64,000 bases of DNA from Gymnogyps californianus (GCF_018139145.2 NC_059487.1:6283792-6347791); one strand, 5' to 3'. Positions 21,781-34,474 are shown, counted from the first letter of the stretch. A program made the numbers and translations. Notes: generated by a model from the letters alone, not told the origin.

Positions 21781-22180
21781 ATCCGGGGCACCGGCATCCC
21801 GGAGCGGGGTGGGGACTGGGGCAGCGGCATCCCGGAGTGGGGTGGGGACCCGGGGTACTGGCATCCCGGGGTGCGGCGAGGACCATGAGATCGGCAACCC
21901 AGGGAACAGCAGGGACCGGGGCACCGGCATCCCGGGAACCCGGGGTACCAGCATCCCCGGGCATTGCAGGGATCAGCACTCTGGGGCGCGGCAGGCACCC
22001 GGGGCACTGGCATCCCGGGGTGAGAGGGCAACCGGAGCAGCGGCATGCGGGAGTGAGCAGGGATGGGGGCAGCGGCACATCGGGATGAGCGGGGAAGCGA
22101 GGCACCGACATCCCGGGACGAGTAGGGAGCCGCCGTGCCAGCACCCACATCCCGGGATGCTGCTGGGACCCGGGGCACAG
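21600..22180. repeat. GC-rich degenerate minisatellite
   Basis: Repeated copies of a core close to GGCACCGGCATCCCGGGG, with variants such as GCAGCGGCATCCCGGAG and GGTACCAGCATCCCCGGG, spaced irregularly at roughly 20-50 bases. The lack of TA-rich stops makes long frames open on both strands; translations are monotonous Pro/Gly/Ala/Arg and are not genes. Confidence 0.85.
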
Positions 22181-25100
22181 GAATACTCCTCCCCGTCCCT
22201 CTGCAGGCGGGTGTGGGAGAGCCCCTCTCTCCGAAGCCTTCCCCCCACGGGGGCTGCGTCTCCTCCTCCCCAGGGAACAGGGCAGGGTGCAGGGGTCTTC
22301 TCCGGAGAGCTGTGTACCCACTGCGTGGGACCTGGGAGCGGAGGCTGGCAGAGGGCAGGGCATCATCTGCAGCAGGCGGTGGGCTGCCTGCTCGCAGTAG
22401 AAAACCGAGCTATTGGTAATCACTCCCTCCTGCACCCCAGAGCGAGCAAGGAGTCCCCCCGTCCTCTGCATCCCCAGCCCCGGGCATTTTGGTAGCCTCT
22501 CAGCGTACAGCAGCAGCTTATGCTCTGCCTGCAGGGAGCAGTGGGAATCCCCCTTCCATGCTCCCCCCTGCCGGCCTGGCAAACCCCCCCACCGCCAAAG
22601 GAAGGGCTCGGTCCTGAGCATCTTCAGGCCGATGGGTACAGGGATGCTCAGCGATGGGGACGGGGCTCTGCAGGGGTGCTTTTGGATGACTGGAAAGCAG
22701 GCGTCTCCCCAGTCCTGCCCCAGCACATGGCTGATGGGGCCACCGTCCTGCAGGAGCTGGGAGGTCAGCCAGTCCCCCCTCAGGTACCCAGCGGGGACCC
22801 CCAGCCCTACCCCAGCCCCATGGGCATCCCACGCAGGACTTCTCCAGTGGTTTGCAGCCACCAGCCCTGCACACCTGGGACGTGCAGGGTTGCAAGCCGG
22901 GGTGACAGGGCTTTTAGGACTGGGCTACAGGCAAAGGAAAAGGGTTTCCTCCTTCTCTACGCATTTCTAATGGTTCTTTTGAGACAAGCCACACGACTCC
23001 CCGCTGGGAAGCCTCTCTGAGCTGTAAGTACAGGTTTTTTATTTGGACTGTTAATCTAAATCCATTGTACCTGGTTGGAAAAGCCCCTGTGTGCAATACT
23101 CCCTGCACTTGCTGCATCCTCACTTGAATGTCTATTAGCATCTTCCTTCCCACTGCCAGTTAGAATAAATATACATAACTTCCATTTGAAAGCCTTTAAG
23201 AAAAAAATACGTTGTCAAGGGAAACTCTTCTAGCATTTCTTACAGATATGCTTGATCTGTTTTTATATTTTTTACTGTCATAAACGCATATATCAGAGAT
23301 TTTCTTCTCCACAAGATACATATTCATTTGAATGCCCAACACCCAGCTCACACTGGGCTTGTGTAATTCTGATGGTTGTCTCCTTAAAATAGCTTACAAT
23401 ATATTTCAAAATTTACCAGAAAGAGACTGGCTTTATCTGTTCTATTTTACCAAGCATTTATGGAATTTTTGCTTTAACTAAAGGAAAATTTTGCAAATTC
23501 ACATCATTCCAGACAGACACATTTGTATTCTCTGTCCATTGTGCTTTAAAATAAAAAAACATCCAACCTTCCCAAAGTAAGCTTCTGTTTCCCAGCATAT
23601 ACTCCTGCAAATGCGAGACAGGCGCATGCTTTGATGATCCAACAGGAGAGATCATGCCAGGTCTTAGTTCAAACCTCAGTTTTGTTCTAAAGCTGAGCTT
23701 AGCTAGTCGTGAAACGAGTAGGCAAAAGAGTTATAAGACTATTAATTGCTGCTTTAGATTCCTAGCTGAAAGCTGTATGTGGGCAGAAATAATTTGCTCT
23801 ATTCAGAAGCGAACATCAGAAAGGAGCATCTCAGACAGTTCGCAACCCTTCTCCTCGCTCTGCTTCCTGCGCAGGACGGAGGGAAGGAAGGAGGGATTTC
23901 CCTGGGGTACAAAGGCTTGCAGGGTCCTGACACCCACTTTTTTTTTGAGCTGGGAGAGAGATGGGAGCTGGTTCCCTCCTGGCCCTCAGGGTTTGGCATG
24001 TCTCACCCAGAGCCGCAGCCGCACAGCACAGCCGTGTGCTGGGGATGGTCCTGCTGAGCTGGAGCATCGCTTTAGGCTTGTCCTGCCGTCCCAGCACAGC
24101 CCCCGGTAGCCACCCAGGCTGCCCCGCGCCCCAGGCCAGCCCCAAAACCACCTCACCTTTGATTTCGGTGACATATGGCCTGGTCTTCTAGGGTGGCTGC
24201 TGTATAGGGCGGGTGCGGAGAGAGGCTGAGGACGGGTGTGGGATAAACTGGATCCCACAGACCCACCCCCACGGTCCCCGTGTGTGTGTTTGTAGCCTGA
24301 ATGCATGAGCATCCTTCTGGAAGGAACCTGGATTAGTCATCCCCACCCCACAGATGGGCTGTGTGATGTCTTCCCTGGAAAAGCTAATCTGTCACAGAAA
24401 TTCCAATTTATCCCTGAAAAGGAATGTTTACACCCCTTTTTCTCCCTTGCTTTTGTCTTAAGCATTAAAAAAGTTGATCCTTCTTTTTCTTTCCTCGCCT
24501 TTGAAAGGCAAGACAATGAGTCCATTAAGCTCTGAGGCTTATCACAAGCCGGTTGCCTCCTCCAGACACGGTGTAATGGGAAGCGCTGGCTTTGTGGTGC
24601 AAAGCCTGTGTCTTTAAGGAGCGCTGGCTCAGAGATGCAGTGGAGTTAGCCGATGCCTTTGCCAGGCTATTATTTCGCACAAATCCGGCGTTGCTGCACC
24701 CACAGCCCTGCTCAGCTTAAAAACATACCTCTGGGGTTTATTGCTGACCGTTACTCCAGTACCTGTTCCTCTCCAGCTCTGCTCTGACCTCCAGATTTAG
24801 ATGTGAAAATGTCCCCCAGGTCCCTCCCGGTCTGACAAACCTTTTACGCTGCATTTCTCAGACACTAGAAAACATGCAGAGCCCTTCCCCTGCTTTAGTG
24901 TTTGCCCCATAAACCCCATGAGATGTCTGGTGAGCAATGCAGGGCTGGGGTGCAATGGGGTCCGCAGGGGAACTGGGATTCCCCTGGGCAGGGGGGACCC
25001 ACCTTGTGTCACTGACCTGGCCTTGGCCCTCGGCGGCTGCTGTCGGACCTGACTGTCCTGTGCGGGGTCTGGTGGCACCTCGGCATCACCGCGGGGGCTG

Positions 25101-26563
25101 CTGCAGCCTTTTCCCTCAGCTCCTGCTGCCCGTCTGTGGCCTCTGTCCCTGCGTCACCTAAAAGTTTGAAAACTTCAGTGGGTGACACAAGACAGAGAAG
25201 GTGAGGGGTTTTTCTAATAAGCAGCTGGCTGATTAAAACCAGGGAGGGAAGCCTTTGAGATGGGAGACAGGCCAGTCCGGAGGTCACAAATGCCTCAGTG
25301 ACCACTGCAGCAAAAGCATCAGTGGCTGCAGAAGTCGTGTCGGTGCCTGCAGTGACACTGGAAGTGTGCGCAGAGCTCAGGAGCAAGTCACGCCTAATAG
25401 TGGGATTTTTCCAAAGGAGCCGATGTGTGGGGAAAAATGTAATTCCTCAACCAAAAGAGCAAATGCAGTGTCCCTCCTGAGGACACCCAACACCCCCGTG
25501 CCAGGAGCGGGGGGACCGTGTGGGTACGGGGCTGCTCCGCATGTCCACAGGCATTTTGATGAATAAGGTAGGTGGAGAAGTCTGATTTCAAGGTGACACA
25601 GGAAGATCACAAACCTTTTTATTTGCCTTTTTATTCGCCTTTTTATTCTAAGCCTCTGGTCAAGACGGGTAAATGCATTTGAAGGTGTGGGAATGCTTCT
25701 CTTTGTTAGATGCTTTAACTGCTGCTCATTAGAAAATGGAATTTCTGCTGGATGGAAAAGCCCAGCTCCCTCAAACTTTTAAAATCCTGAAACACAATAG
25801 AAATCAAAACTTTGGTTTCTCTTTCCCTGCCAATGTACAGGGTTTTAATTCAGTCATCAGTGATTCTGAATCATGTTTTTGTTATGTTTCAACATTATAA
25901 AAATAATCTTAATATTTTACATGACAGAACACACAAGAAGAAACAAAGCAGGCAGATGAATTGCTTTGACACTTCTTCCACTGAAATTCTCCCTAAAACT
26001 GACACCTTCTGTGAAAACACTTTGATTTTGGCAAAACTGCCTTTGCTGCTGGGAAGATTGCACCATCTAAGGACTTTTTGACCAGGTCTAATTAGCAATG
26101 TAGGCAGTCGGGCTACAAAGCTCTTTGGCAGAATCACTGCAGCGGTGATTTGACGAGATCTGTTTTTTCCCCGGGGGAGGCTCTTTGGGGGATAAATCCT
26201 CTCTTCAGTGACTAATTACCTGTTTGAACAAGGAAAGCCCCATGGATGAGGTGCTGGAGGTGCAGTAAACTGCCTTCCTTAGGCCATTAGCGATCTGCAA
26301 AGGGAGAAACTTTAAGAGGTAAAAAAAGCAAGGAAAAGTTTCACCTGGAAAAATCATCAACTTTTTTTTTTTTTCCTTCCATACCACCGAAGAACAACTG
26401 TCCAAAGCTGTTTCTCTCCCCTCCCCTCGTCCTGGTCCTCACTTTTCAAAATGCAAACATCCCTCCTCACTCCCCAGGGTGCTTCTGGCCGCCCCTCACC
26501 CAGCAGCACCCAGATCGGGGGCAGCCCTGCGTCCCCTCCAGCCCCGCTGTGTCTCGCCCGCAG
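22180..26563 (+). other. KCNS1: Rest of presumed KCNS1 5' intron (or upstream region)
   Basis: No coding exon seen. GC-rich unique DNA to about 23000, an AT-rich stretch at about 23030-23830, then mixed sequence. A 12-bp x 3 tandem repeat lies at 25614-25649. A T-rich run near 26361 precedes the coding exon. It is intronic only if the first exon proposed at 21480-21588 is real. Confidence 0.45.
25614..25649. repeat. Tandem repeat, 12 bp x 3
   Basis: Three adjacent units of CCTTTTTATTYK (25614-25625, 25626-25637, 25638-25649) differ only at the last two positions. Confidence 0.9.
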
Positions 26564-26590
26564 GTGGAACCAGCTCCCGCTCTGCTGATC

Positions 26591-27556
26591 ATGGTCAACA
26601 AGACCTTAAATTACTGGGGTCCCAGTTTTGAGGAGGACGTTATCAACATCAACGTGGGGGGCCTGAGAAGGCGGCTTAGCTCCAGTGCCCTCTCCAAGTT
26701 CCCCGACACCCGCCTGGGACGTCTGCTCTCCTGCGACTCGGAGGAGTCCATCCTGCAGCTCTGCGATGACTACGACGTGAGCGCCAGGGAGTTCTACTTT
26801 GACCGAAACCCCGGCTTCTTCCTCTACGTGCTCCACTTCTACCAGACGGGGAAGCTGCACGTCATGGAGGAGCTGTGCGTCTTCTCCTTCTGCCAGGAGA
26901 TCGAGTACTGGGGCATCAATGAGTTCTTCCTGGACTCCTGCTGCAGCTACCGCTACCACGAGCGCAAGCTGGAGAGCCGGCACCACAACTGGGATGAGGA
27001 GAGTGAGGTCAGCAGCGTGGACACGTCCCCCGATGAGATCTCCGACATCAACCACGACCTGCTGCGCTACAGCACGCTGCGCTGCGGCAACATGCGCAAA
27101 CGCCTCTGGCTCACCATGGAGAACCCCGGCTACTCCATCCCCAGCAAACTCTTCAGCTTCGTGTCCATCAGTGTGGTGCTGGTTTCCATAGCCACCATGT
27201 GCATCCACAGCATGCCCGAGTACCAGGAGGTGGATGAGAACGGCAACGTGCTCGATGAACCCGTCCTGCACAAGCTGGAGTATTTCTGCATCTCCTGGTT
27301 CACCTTCGAAGTGTCTTCCCGCCTCCTGCTCTCCCCCAACCCCAGGAAGTTCTTCAAGCACCCGCTGAACCTGATTGACATTGTCTCGGTGTTGCCCTTC
27401 TACTTCACCCTCTTGGTGGACGTGACCATGGGCAGTGACTCGGAGCTGGGCAACCTGGGCAAGGTCGTGCAGGTGTTTCGGCTCATGAGGATATTCCGAG
27501 TGCTGAAGCTGGCTCGGCACTCCACCGGACTGAGGTCGCTGGGGGCCACCTTGAAG
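26591..27556 (+). CDS. KCNS1: KCNS1 coding exon 1: T1 domain to S4
   Basis: Acceptor CTCGCCCGCAG ends at 26563 and the exon has 27 nt of 5' UTR. Its donor is TTGAAG|GTAAAC. The 322 codons end at phase 0 after LGATLK. The frame stays open into the intron to 27984, so an intron-retained transcript would encode a channel truncated before S5. Confidence 0.94.
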
Positions 27557-30500
27557 GTAAACTGGCTCTCTATCTCCTTGTCTACTCTTAGTCTCTGGGT
27601 AAGAAGACGACCTCTGGTACAGCTGCGGAATGCGGACATTCCCATTCCCAGTGAGCTACCAGCTCTGGGTGGTGTCTGGCAAGCTTGCTGGGGGTGGTGG
27701 GCTGGGCTGTTGGTTTGTGTGTCTGCTAAAGCAACCAAGTGTGAGGAGCACTGCATGAGTCCTCTTTCTACACCCACTCAGAGCAAACAGCAATTCACCC
27801 TGTTGCTTGCAGACTTTGCTTCATGCAGAACTGGTGCTTCCAGGGACTCAGCCATCCCTTCCCCACCATGGTGTGCAAGCCCCGTTACATGGTGTTGGAA
27901 CAGTCTCAGCCATGCATGGGTGGGTGGTGATGTCCCAGCACAAGTGGGTCAGTGCGTAGCTGGGCTGCAAGCGCCCTGCTGAGCAGGGACTGGGCCAGCC
28001 AGCAGCTGCTGGGTATGGCAGCACCAGTGTGTGTGGCTCAGAGCTGCTCCTGTCCCCAGTCTGGGAGAAGGGGGCATCTCCTAAGGGCATGCTGCCAGCT
28101 GGCCGGAGGCCAGCGCCCAACCCTTGGTGTCTGCCAATTTAGGGAGACATAGAGATCCTGGTCCAGCTGAGCTGACACTTGGGTGCTCCAGGCTATGATG
28201 AGGTTGGGACTGGTACATGGTTAGCCATGGGTGGCGCAGAGCAGCAATAGAAAAGCAAAGGGTTAGCTGCAGGGCCTGGGACAACCAGCCCAAGGCAGGG
28301 TCCGTGCCCCAGCAGAGCCTGGGCTACCAGCAGCTGCCCCTCAGCATGCTGGAAAAGCTCGGGGAAAGCATGGCGTGCAAGGCTGGGGGAAGCTGGCCCC
28401 AGGACCATGCCGTCCTCAGGAGGAAGAGCTGGATGAGGAGATGCTGAGACAGTGAAGGACCAGGGTCCAGGCATGCTGAGAGGTGGCATCCCTGCAGGTT
28501 TGGTGAGAGGAGGTCCTCATCCTCCATGGCGTGCCCCAAGGCCATGTTTCTCCAGACCCCTCTGCAGCACCCCCAGCCTCCTTAGACAGACCAAGAGCCG
28601 CTGTGACAAGAGTCAAAGCATGAAGCTACCATGAAATCCTCACCAGCCTGGTGCTGCAGCCCAGACCTCCCTCGTGGCAGCTCAGTTGCGCAGCACGGAC
28701 CAGCCACAGTGCCCTGCGTGACTCTCTGCTCTCCCCACCATCGCTCCCTCCTCCGTCCCCCTCGTGCTGAAGGCCATGTGCCTGAATCTGGGGAGGATGA
28801 AACTGTCCCCTCACCTCCTGCGCTTACACAGAAAATCCAGCTTGCTGCAGAGGCCAATTAAACTCAGCCTTTAATTGTCTCTGATTCTTGGTGACCCCAT
28901 CAAGAGAAATCCTAAAGCTGATCCTCGAGCCTGCCAAGACACAGAGCAACACGTGCTCCCGATGCCCCACCACATGCGGGGCTCGTGCTGGGCACAGGGA
29001 GGAGGCCACCAGGGCAAACATCTCCTCTCCTCGTGGGACTGCCTCTGGTCCCCACGTTCAAACGAGAAGACGGTTTTTCAAGCACTGCTCGTGCAAATAT
29101 CCCTGTGCTTTTTCCCCCTTCAAACAAACGGTGTGCCAAACAAATGGCCAAGGAAAGCAATCTTCATAACAGAGCTTGAAATGCAACCAAAGGGACGCTC
29201 TCCTCCCACTCAGCGCCTGGCAGGGGCCAGAGCCGCAGCTCCTGGTGCTGCTCCCACTGAAGGGCCATCACAGGGATGAAGCGGGCACAGCTCCAGCTGG
29301 GGACACCCCGTTTCTCGCTGCTGCAGCAGTGGCAGGGCCAGCATGGGATGTCCTGGTGTCAGCAGAACTCGACTGCCAGGGTTGGACCCATTCCCGTGGG
29401 TGAGCCATGGAGAAAAGCAACCCTCAAGTGTGGCTGGGGATGAGGATGGGCAGCAGGAAAGGTCTTCTGCCAACTTCTGCTGTGAAGCAGGACCAGCCCA
29501 GCACTAATCCTGCGAAGGCCACAAAGCATCAGAATAGGTGGGGGGAGAAAAATTCCTGACATCCTCAAAGGCTGCTGAAAACAGGGTCCAGGGAGGTTGT
29601 TTGAAATGACGATGCCTGAAGTCCTACCTGCATCATACTTGCTTCTGAACACTCACCTTGAAAGAGCAATTAGCAAGTGACAGACCCGTGTAACACTGCT
29701 TCTGAAATTTAAATAAAATTGTACGCATGGCAAGGGCTCCCTGAACCCTTTCTGTGCTCTGTTTAAGCGTGAACACCACGTTGCAGCAGAGCAGGGACTG
29801 GTGGGCTCATCTGCATGTTATTAAGCAGCAGACGAGATCCGGGGAGCCGGCAGCGTCCCGGCTCCAGCCTCTGCCGAGCCGCTGATTCACCAAGTGACGT
29901 GCTGGAAAGTGCTGCTTCCCGGGGACTCCGGAGCCAGCTGGAAATGGGGATGAGCGAAGACACAAATCTGACGCAGCAGCTTGGCGTTGTGATTTACTGG
30001 GCACATAAATTACAACATCTTGTTAATCATAATTTACTTCCTATTGCAAGAGCATAAAGCAGCAGCAGAGGAGTGAAGGCTGTTAACAGCCAGGAAGCGG
30101 GAGCAATGGCTCTGGCAAGCTGAGTAATTGTTCCCCTGCTACAAAAGTGCTAGCAGAGGATTTCTGCCATTTGTGCATCATAAACTCTGAATGGTCTTCA
30201 GATTGCTTGGGGCCTGATCCAGGGTCTATTTAATTCGAGGAGAGGCTTCCCACACATCTTTGCTCTTCCTCCCTGCCATGCATGACATCCATTACCCTTA
30301 CTGCAGCTTCCCTATGCGGGTTTGGTGCCTGTCTCCCACCGGCAGTCAATAGGTGTTAGGCACCGAGTAATTCAGGCGTCTGCAGGGATCTACAGGAGTT
30401 GCTGTCTGTCCCCTTAGGGACCTAAATACACAAATAGGTTGGAAGAGCCGGAGCTGTACAACCCCAGACAGCAGATGCATCATCCTGCTGTTGCTACCAC

Positions 30501-33500
30501 GGGCCATCTCTGTGCTCGGTCCCCACGTTGGTATCTCTGGCCAGGCTCAAACCAGGCTCTTCCAGTTCATTTGTCTTCTGCCGTACTGGAGGAAAGATGT
30601 GCATTCGGTTGGGGAAGGAGCCCATGCATGGCCCATGGCTGTCCCAAGGGCAAGGCAGGCTTCCTGCCAGGGCAGGAGCCCAAAGAAACAGCTCTTGGGG
30701 TGGCTGTTTTGCTGGAGCCTTTTATTACCCAGCATTGCCTCCCCCAAGGCTGGCTGCTTGCTAAGCCTGCATCCCACCCGAACCCCAGCTGCGGCTGCCT
30801 GCCCCTGGATCAATGAGCAAACCACACGTTTTGAGGATAAATGGCTGCAAATAGGTGGCAGCCAGTGCCTGAGGATCACCTGGGAGATTCCTGGAGCCTC
30901 CCCTGTGCCACAAGCCTTGACCCTGCTTGTAAATTAAAGCAGTAGCAGCTATCGAGCTGCCTGACTCCCCTCTTGCCTTCACCCTCCAACACATCCCAGG
31001 GCCATAACTGATACTCTTTAAAAATGTATAAGGTTATTCGGCTCTGCTGCTCCCCAGCTGGGATGTACAGACGTGCTGTTAAGCTCCAGCCAGGAGCAAG
31101 TCTTTCACGGCCAAGTGATACATCCTTGAAACTCAGCTGTTTGTCCTTCTCAAGGAGCTCCCTCGGAGCTGCTATAGGGCATTTGCAGCTACAGGCGACG
31201 GTGGTGGCGGAGGAGATTATTTCCCCTTGGTATTACTGGCATTAGCTGAGCAGCTTTTGCCAGCATTCTAAGCAAAGTCTTCTCGCTCCCTGCTGCGAAT
31301 CCACCTCCTTTATGTCTCGTCTTGACCGTGGAAGCTCTTTTCCCACGTCTTCTGCTGTTTGCTTTGCTCAAATGTTGTTTTGTTTAGTCATTATGCGGTC
31401 TCCAATAAAGCATTCTTTGCCTGTTAGGAGACTGGGAAAAAACCCCCCACAATCAGAGCTCTGCTTTCCTTTCCCCAAAAGATGAAGAGCAAGCTGGCAA
31501 ATCAGTGGGCAGAAACATCCAAGAAATTCGTCTGTGACAATCAAAAAGCGAGTGGACTAGCCATGCTGTGAGGGTGGCGGTGGCTTTGGCGCTGGCGGGT
31601 GGTTAGCCTGGCCCTGCCAGAAAAGGAGGGCTCTGCGGTCCCCTCCCGGTCTGCGAGGCTTTAAGAGCAGGCTGTGCCGGGGGTCCCTGTCCCCGCTGTG
31701 TGCAGGGCTCTCAGCTCACACCTCGCCAGCCGCTGGGCAGGGGCGGGAGCTGGCTGCTGGATTTGGCCCAGCGCTGGCCCATGGCAGTTTGCCTGGTCCC
31801 AGCTTGTCCTCCAGCAGTCCCCTTCCCGGTGTCACCTGCTGCCGTGCCCCTAACTGCCCACTGCCTTTTCCCACCCCAGGATTTTGGCACGGGTTTATAT
31901 TTTGCTCAAAAATTAAGAATACCCAAAGAAAGATTGCAACACAAATGTTTTCGTTTGAAACCAGAGAAATGACGGCTTCTTCAAGGAGCGTTGCACACCT
32001 CTGCCATCAGTCTGTCCCCCTGGGTCCCGCACACATGCCTGGGAGGTTGGGGGTCCCACGGCCCCGTTCCCACCGGGGCTCCCAGACCCCTTGGGGTAGG
32101 GCTTGGCGAGCTGGGGCGTGCAGCACCCCATGAGGGTGGGTGCTGAGACCAGCCTATGCTGATGCTGGATGGATCCCGGACTGACCTGATGAGCAGGGCT
32201 GCTTGGACTGATGTCAGCTCAGAGGTCCACTTTGAGTCTCCCACGGAGAAGCAGCAAAACCGGAAGGGAAATGTAATTATCCCAGAAATAGTAGTTTCTG
32301 TAAGAAAACTCTCCCCCTGGAACAAGCCCCTCTGCCCTCGGACCATCCTGCAGACACTGCTGGAGACCCCTCGCTGGGCTCATCGGGTGCTGTGCAGGTG
32401 CCAACGGCCGACCCCGAACCTGTCAGCCAGCCCTGGGGCTGGGGTGCCGAGCCAGGAGAAATTTGCTGCCACACTGGTGCCTCCCAGGTCAGATCAGCCA
32501 GAGTTTTGCCTCCAGTAGCTATGAAACTTTATTTCATTTGGTGGCTGGAACAGAGCCGGGGGGGGCTGGCTGCCTCCGCCCAGGTTTCTTTCTGCAACAA
32601 GGCAGTGCAGAGACACCCCACCCCTCCATCTGGCTCCTGCACCCATGGGTGCTGGGGGAGGGATGGGAGGCTGACCCACTGTGGGGTGCTGCAGGGCCAC
32701 CGAGCTGCCGCCCAGCCCGGCTGAGCAACAAAGCAGCAGCAGCCGTGCCGCAGCAAGCCCAGCCGGGGACTGCCTTATGTTGCTTTAGGATTGTTGGTGT
32801 CCTATAGCCAGCCCAAACACAGGTTAAAGTCACCTAGAACCTCAGGGTTCAAGCGTCCCCAGGAATGGGACCACGGGACAGAAACTGCGGCAGGGGGTAG
32901 TTTCTGCCTCCTCTGGAGCTGTCCCCCATGAGTGCAATATCCCTCCCCAGCATATAAGAGCAAAAGCCTCCTGAACTCTGCTAGCTGGAGCACCCTGATC
33001 CCTCCTACCCAGCTGTGTAACAAAGGGTTAAATGGTCCCTGGGACTGTAGATGGTGTTGGGGTATAGGAGGGAGCAGGTGAGTGCCTGGGGCTCCGGTTG
33101 TGGGGTCCCCGGCAGCCGGGGAGCCCGGGGCTGAAGAGCTAGAGCTGAGCCTGCAGCAGAGGCATACATCCTCCCTGCAAGCACATCGCCAGTGTCTTGG
33201 GAAAATACAAATCGCTTCACTTAGAGGCTGCCTGGGTTTCTGCAGAGGTGGTTTCTGGGAACCTGCCAAGATAAAAGGAAAATGTGTCTAAATATTGTTA
33301 GCCGAGATCAGGTCGGAGCGAGTGCTGGAGGCAGGGGAGTAGCCTCTGCCTGGGAACCCTGGCTGGGAAGCACAGGTTCCCCCTTCCCTCCTGGCACTGC
33401 CTCCTCCTCGCAGGCTGGTGGAGGGCTGAGGGGCGGCTGTGGGTGCCGGGGCTGATTTCCCGGCTGCCCCACTCGCTCCAGGTGTGGGTCACCCACAGAC

Positions 33501-34147
33501 CCCCTGACCTGTCTCAGCCTGGCCCCGCAGCGGGACATCCCACGGCAGAGATGGATAGAGGCACCGAGATCCCTGATGGAGGTGTGCGGGGAATCTGCGT
33601 GCAGGGCTGTATTTCTGGTGTGGGATCCCAGTGTCCTGGCCATGACGGGTGCGGTGGTACCCACTGACCACTGCTCTGCTTTGCTTTCCAGCACAGCTAC
33701 CGGGAGGTGGGGATCCTGCTGCTCTACCTGGCCGTGGGGGTCTCCGTCTTCTCCGGTGTGGCCTACACCGCTGAGAAGGAGGAAGACGTTGGCTTCGACA
33801 CCATCCCGGCATGCTGGTGGTGGGGCACAGTCAGCATGACTACTGTGGGCTATGGTGACGTGGTGCCCGTCACCGTGGCGGGCAAGCTGGCGGCCTCAGG
33901 CTGCATCCTGGGGGGCATCCTGGTCGTGGCGCTGCCCATCACCATCATCTTCAACAAGTTCTCCCACTTCTACCGCAAGCAGAAGGCGCTGGAGGCAGCC
34001 GTGAGGAACAGCGGGAAGAAAGACCCCGGGGACATGGAGAGCACCTCCAGCCGTGACCGAGACTCGGAGGCTCTGAGTGAGACCTCCCTGGACAGAGGCA
34101 GCCCTGACCGCCGCGGTCTGACCCCCGGCACCCACCTCACACCCTGA
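26591..34147 (+). CDS. KCNS1: Kv9.1, electrically silent potassium-channel modifier subunit, 473 aa, two coding exons
   Basis: The coding exons are 26591-27556 and 33692-34147. The N-terminal T1 tetramerisation domain (about residues 16-125: [33 protein letters not shown]) is followed by S1 near 187-207, S2 229-248, S3 259-277 and S4 292-312 ([20 protein letters not shown]). S5 and the pore follow, with an intact TVGYGD filter at 373-378, then S6. In S6 the PVP gating motif of conducting Kv channels is replaced by LPIT (403-406), a mark of modifier subunits. Kv9.1 does not conduct alone; it assembles with Kv2.1/Kv2.2 in neurons and shifts their gating (family knowledge). An intron directly after LGATLK separates KCNS1 from intronless KCNS2. 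The C-terminal tail is shorter than in human (526 aa total there, from memory). The start ATG (GATCATGG) lies 27 bases into the exon. GTG codons upstream are not used as starts. Confidence 0.95.
27557..33691 (+). other. KCNS1: KCNS1 intron between coding exons (6.1 kb)
   Basis: GT at 27557 to AG at 33691 with a good pyrimidine tract (TTTGCTTTCCAG). No coding exon is identified inside. Points of note are an AT-rich homeodomain-type patch near 29990-30060, an exon-like segment at 31880-31972 and an AT-rich patch at about 32260-32310. The rest is unique GC-rich DNA. Confidence 0.85.
33692..34147 (+). CDS. KCNS1: KCNS1 coding exon 2: S5, pore, S6 and C-terminus
   Basis: Starts [13 protein letters not shown] (S5), then the pore helix [17 protein letters not shown]6 ([20 protein letters not shown]) and [21 protein letters not shown]. 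It ends with a short polar tail rich in Ser/Asp/Arg and TGA at 34145-34147. The phase-0 start matches the upstream exon. Confidence 0.95.
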   Translation, partial: HSYREVGILLLYLAVGVSVFSGVAYTAEKEEDVGFDTIPACWWWGTVSMTTVGYGDVVPVTVAGKLAASGCILGGILVVALPITIIFNKFSHFYRKQKALEAAVRNSGKKDPGDMESTSSRDRDSEALSETSLDRGSPDRRGLTPGTHLTP

Positions 34148-34468
34148 CCCCACCGTGCTGTGGCACCGGGGCGCTGCGCGGGACCTGCTTGCTCACCGCG
34201 AGCACGGCACGGCTGTTGCACCGGGACACGGTGGAGGAGCCAGGCTCTCCTCATCTTGCACCGTGCCTGGCATCACCCCTGCCCTGCGAAGGACAGGATG
34301 GGTTGGAGGAGATGCCCAGCGGGTGCCGGCTGCTTCCAGCCCCCAGGACGCAGCGGCCGGGTCTGCCTGGACATGTCTCAGCCTTCACCCAGCGATGGCC
34401 CTGCTCCATCATGGCTGCAAACGGAGGCTGCGGCGCTGGACATACCCCTGCCAGAAAGGGGAGTGAGA

Positions 34469-34474
34469 AATAAA
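34469..34474 (+). terminator. KCNS1: Poly(A) signal AATAAA of KCNS1
   Basis: AATAAA 322 bases after the stop, followed by a T/G-rich stretch at 34540-34560 (GGTTTTGTGTTGTCC), somewhat far for a downstream element. A longer 3' UTR is possible. Confidence 0.6.

Noticed and set aside
21965..21990. Half-match to an RE1/NRSF neuronal silencer near the KCNS1 island
   Set aside because: TCAGCAC is present, but the second half GGACAG is not at the required spacing.
20472..22861. Very long minus-strand open frames (393, 568 and 609 codons)
   Set aside because: They lie over the CpG island and GC-rich minisatellite, where AT-rich stop codons are rare. Several overlapping frames are open at once and the translations are monotonous Pro/Gly/Arg/Ala repeats.
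26606..27520. 304-codon open frame antisense to KCNS1 exon
   Set aside because: It is the mirror of a GC-rich coding exon with strong third-position bias. The sense strand is clearly Kv9.1, and the antisense product matches nothing.
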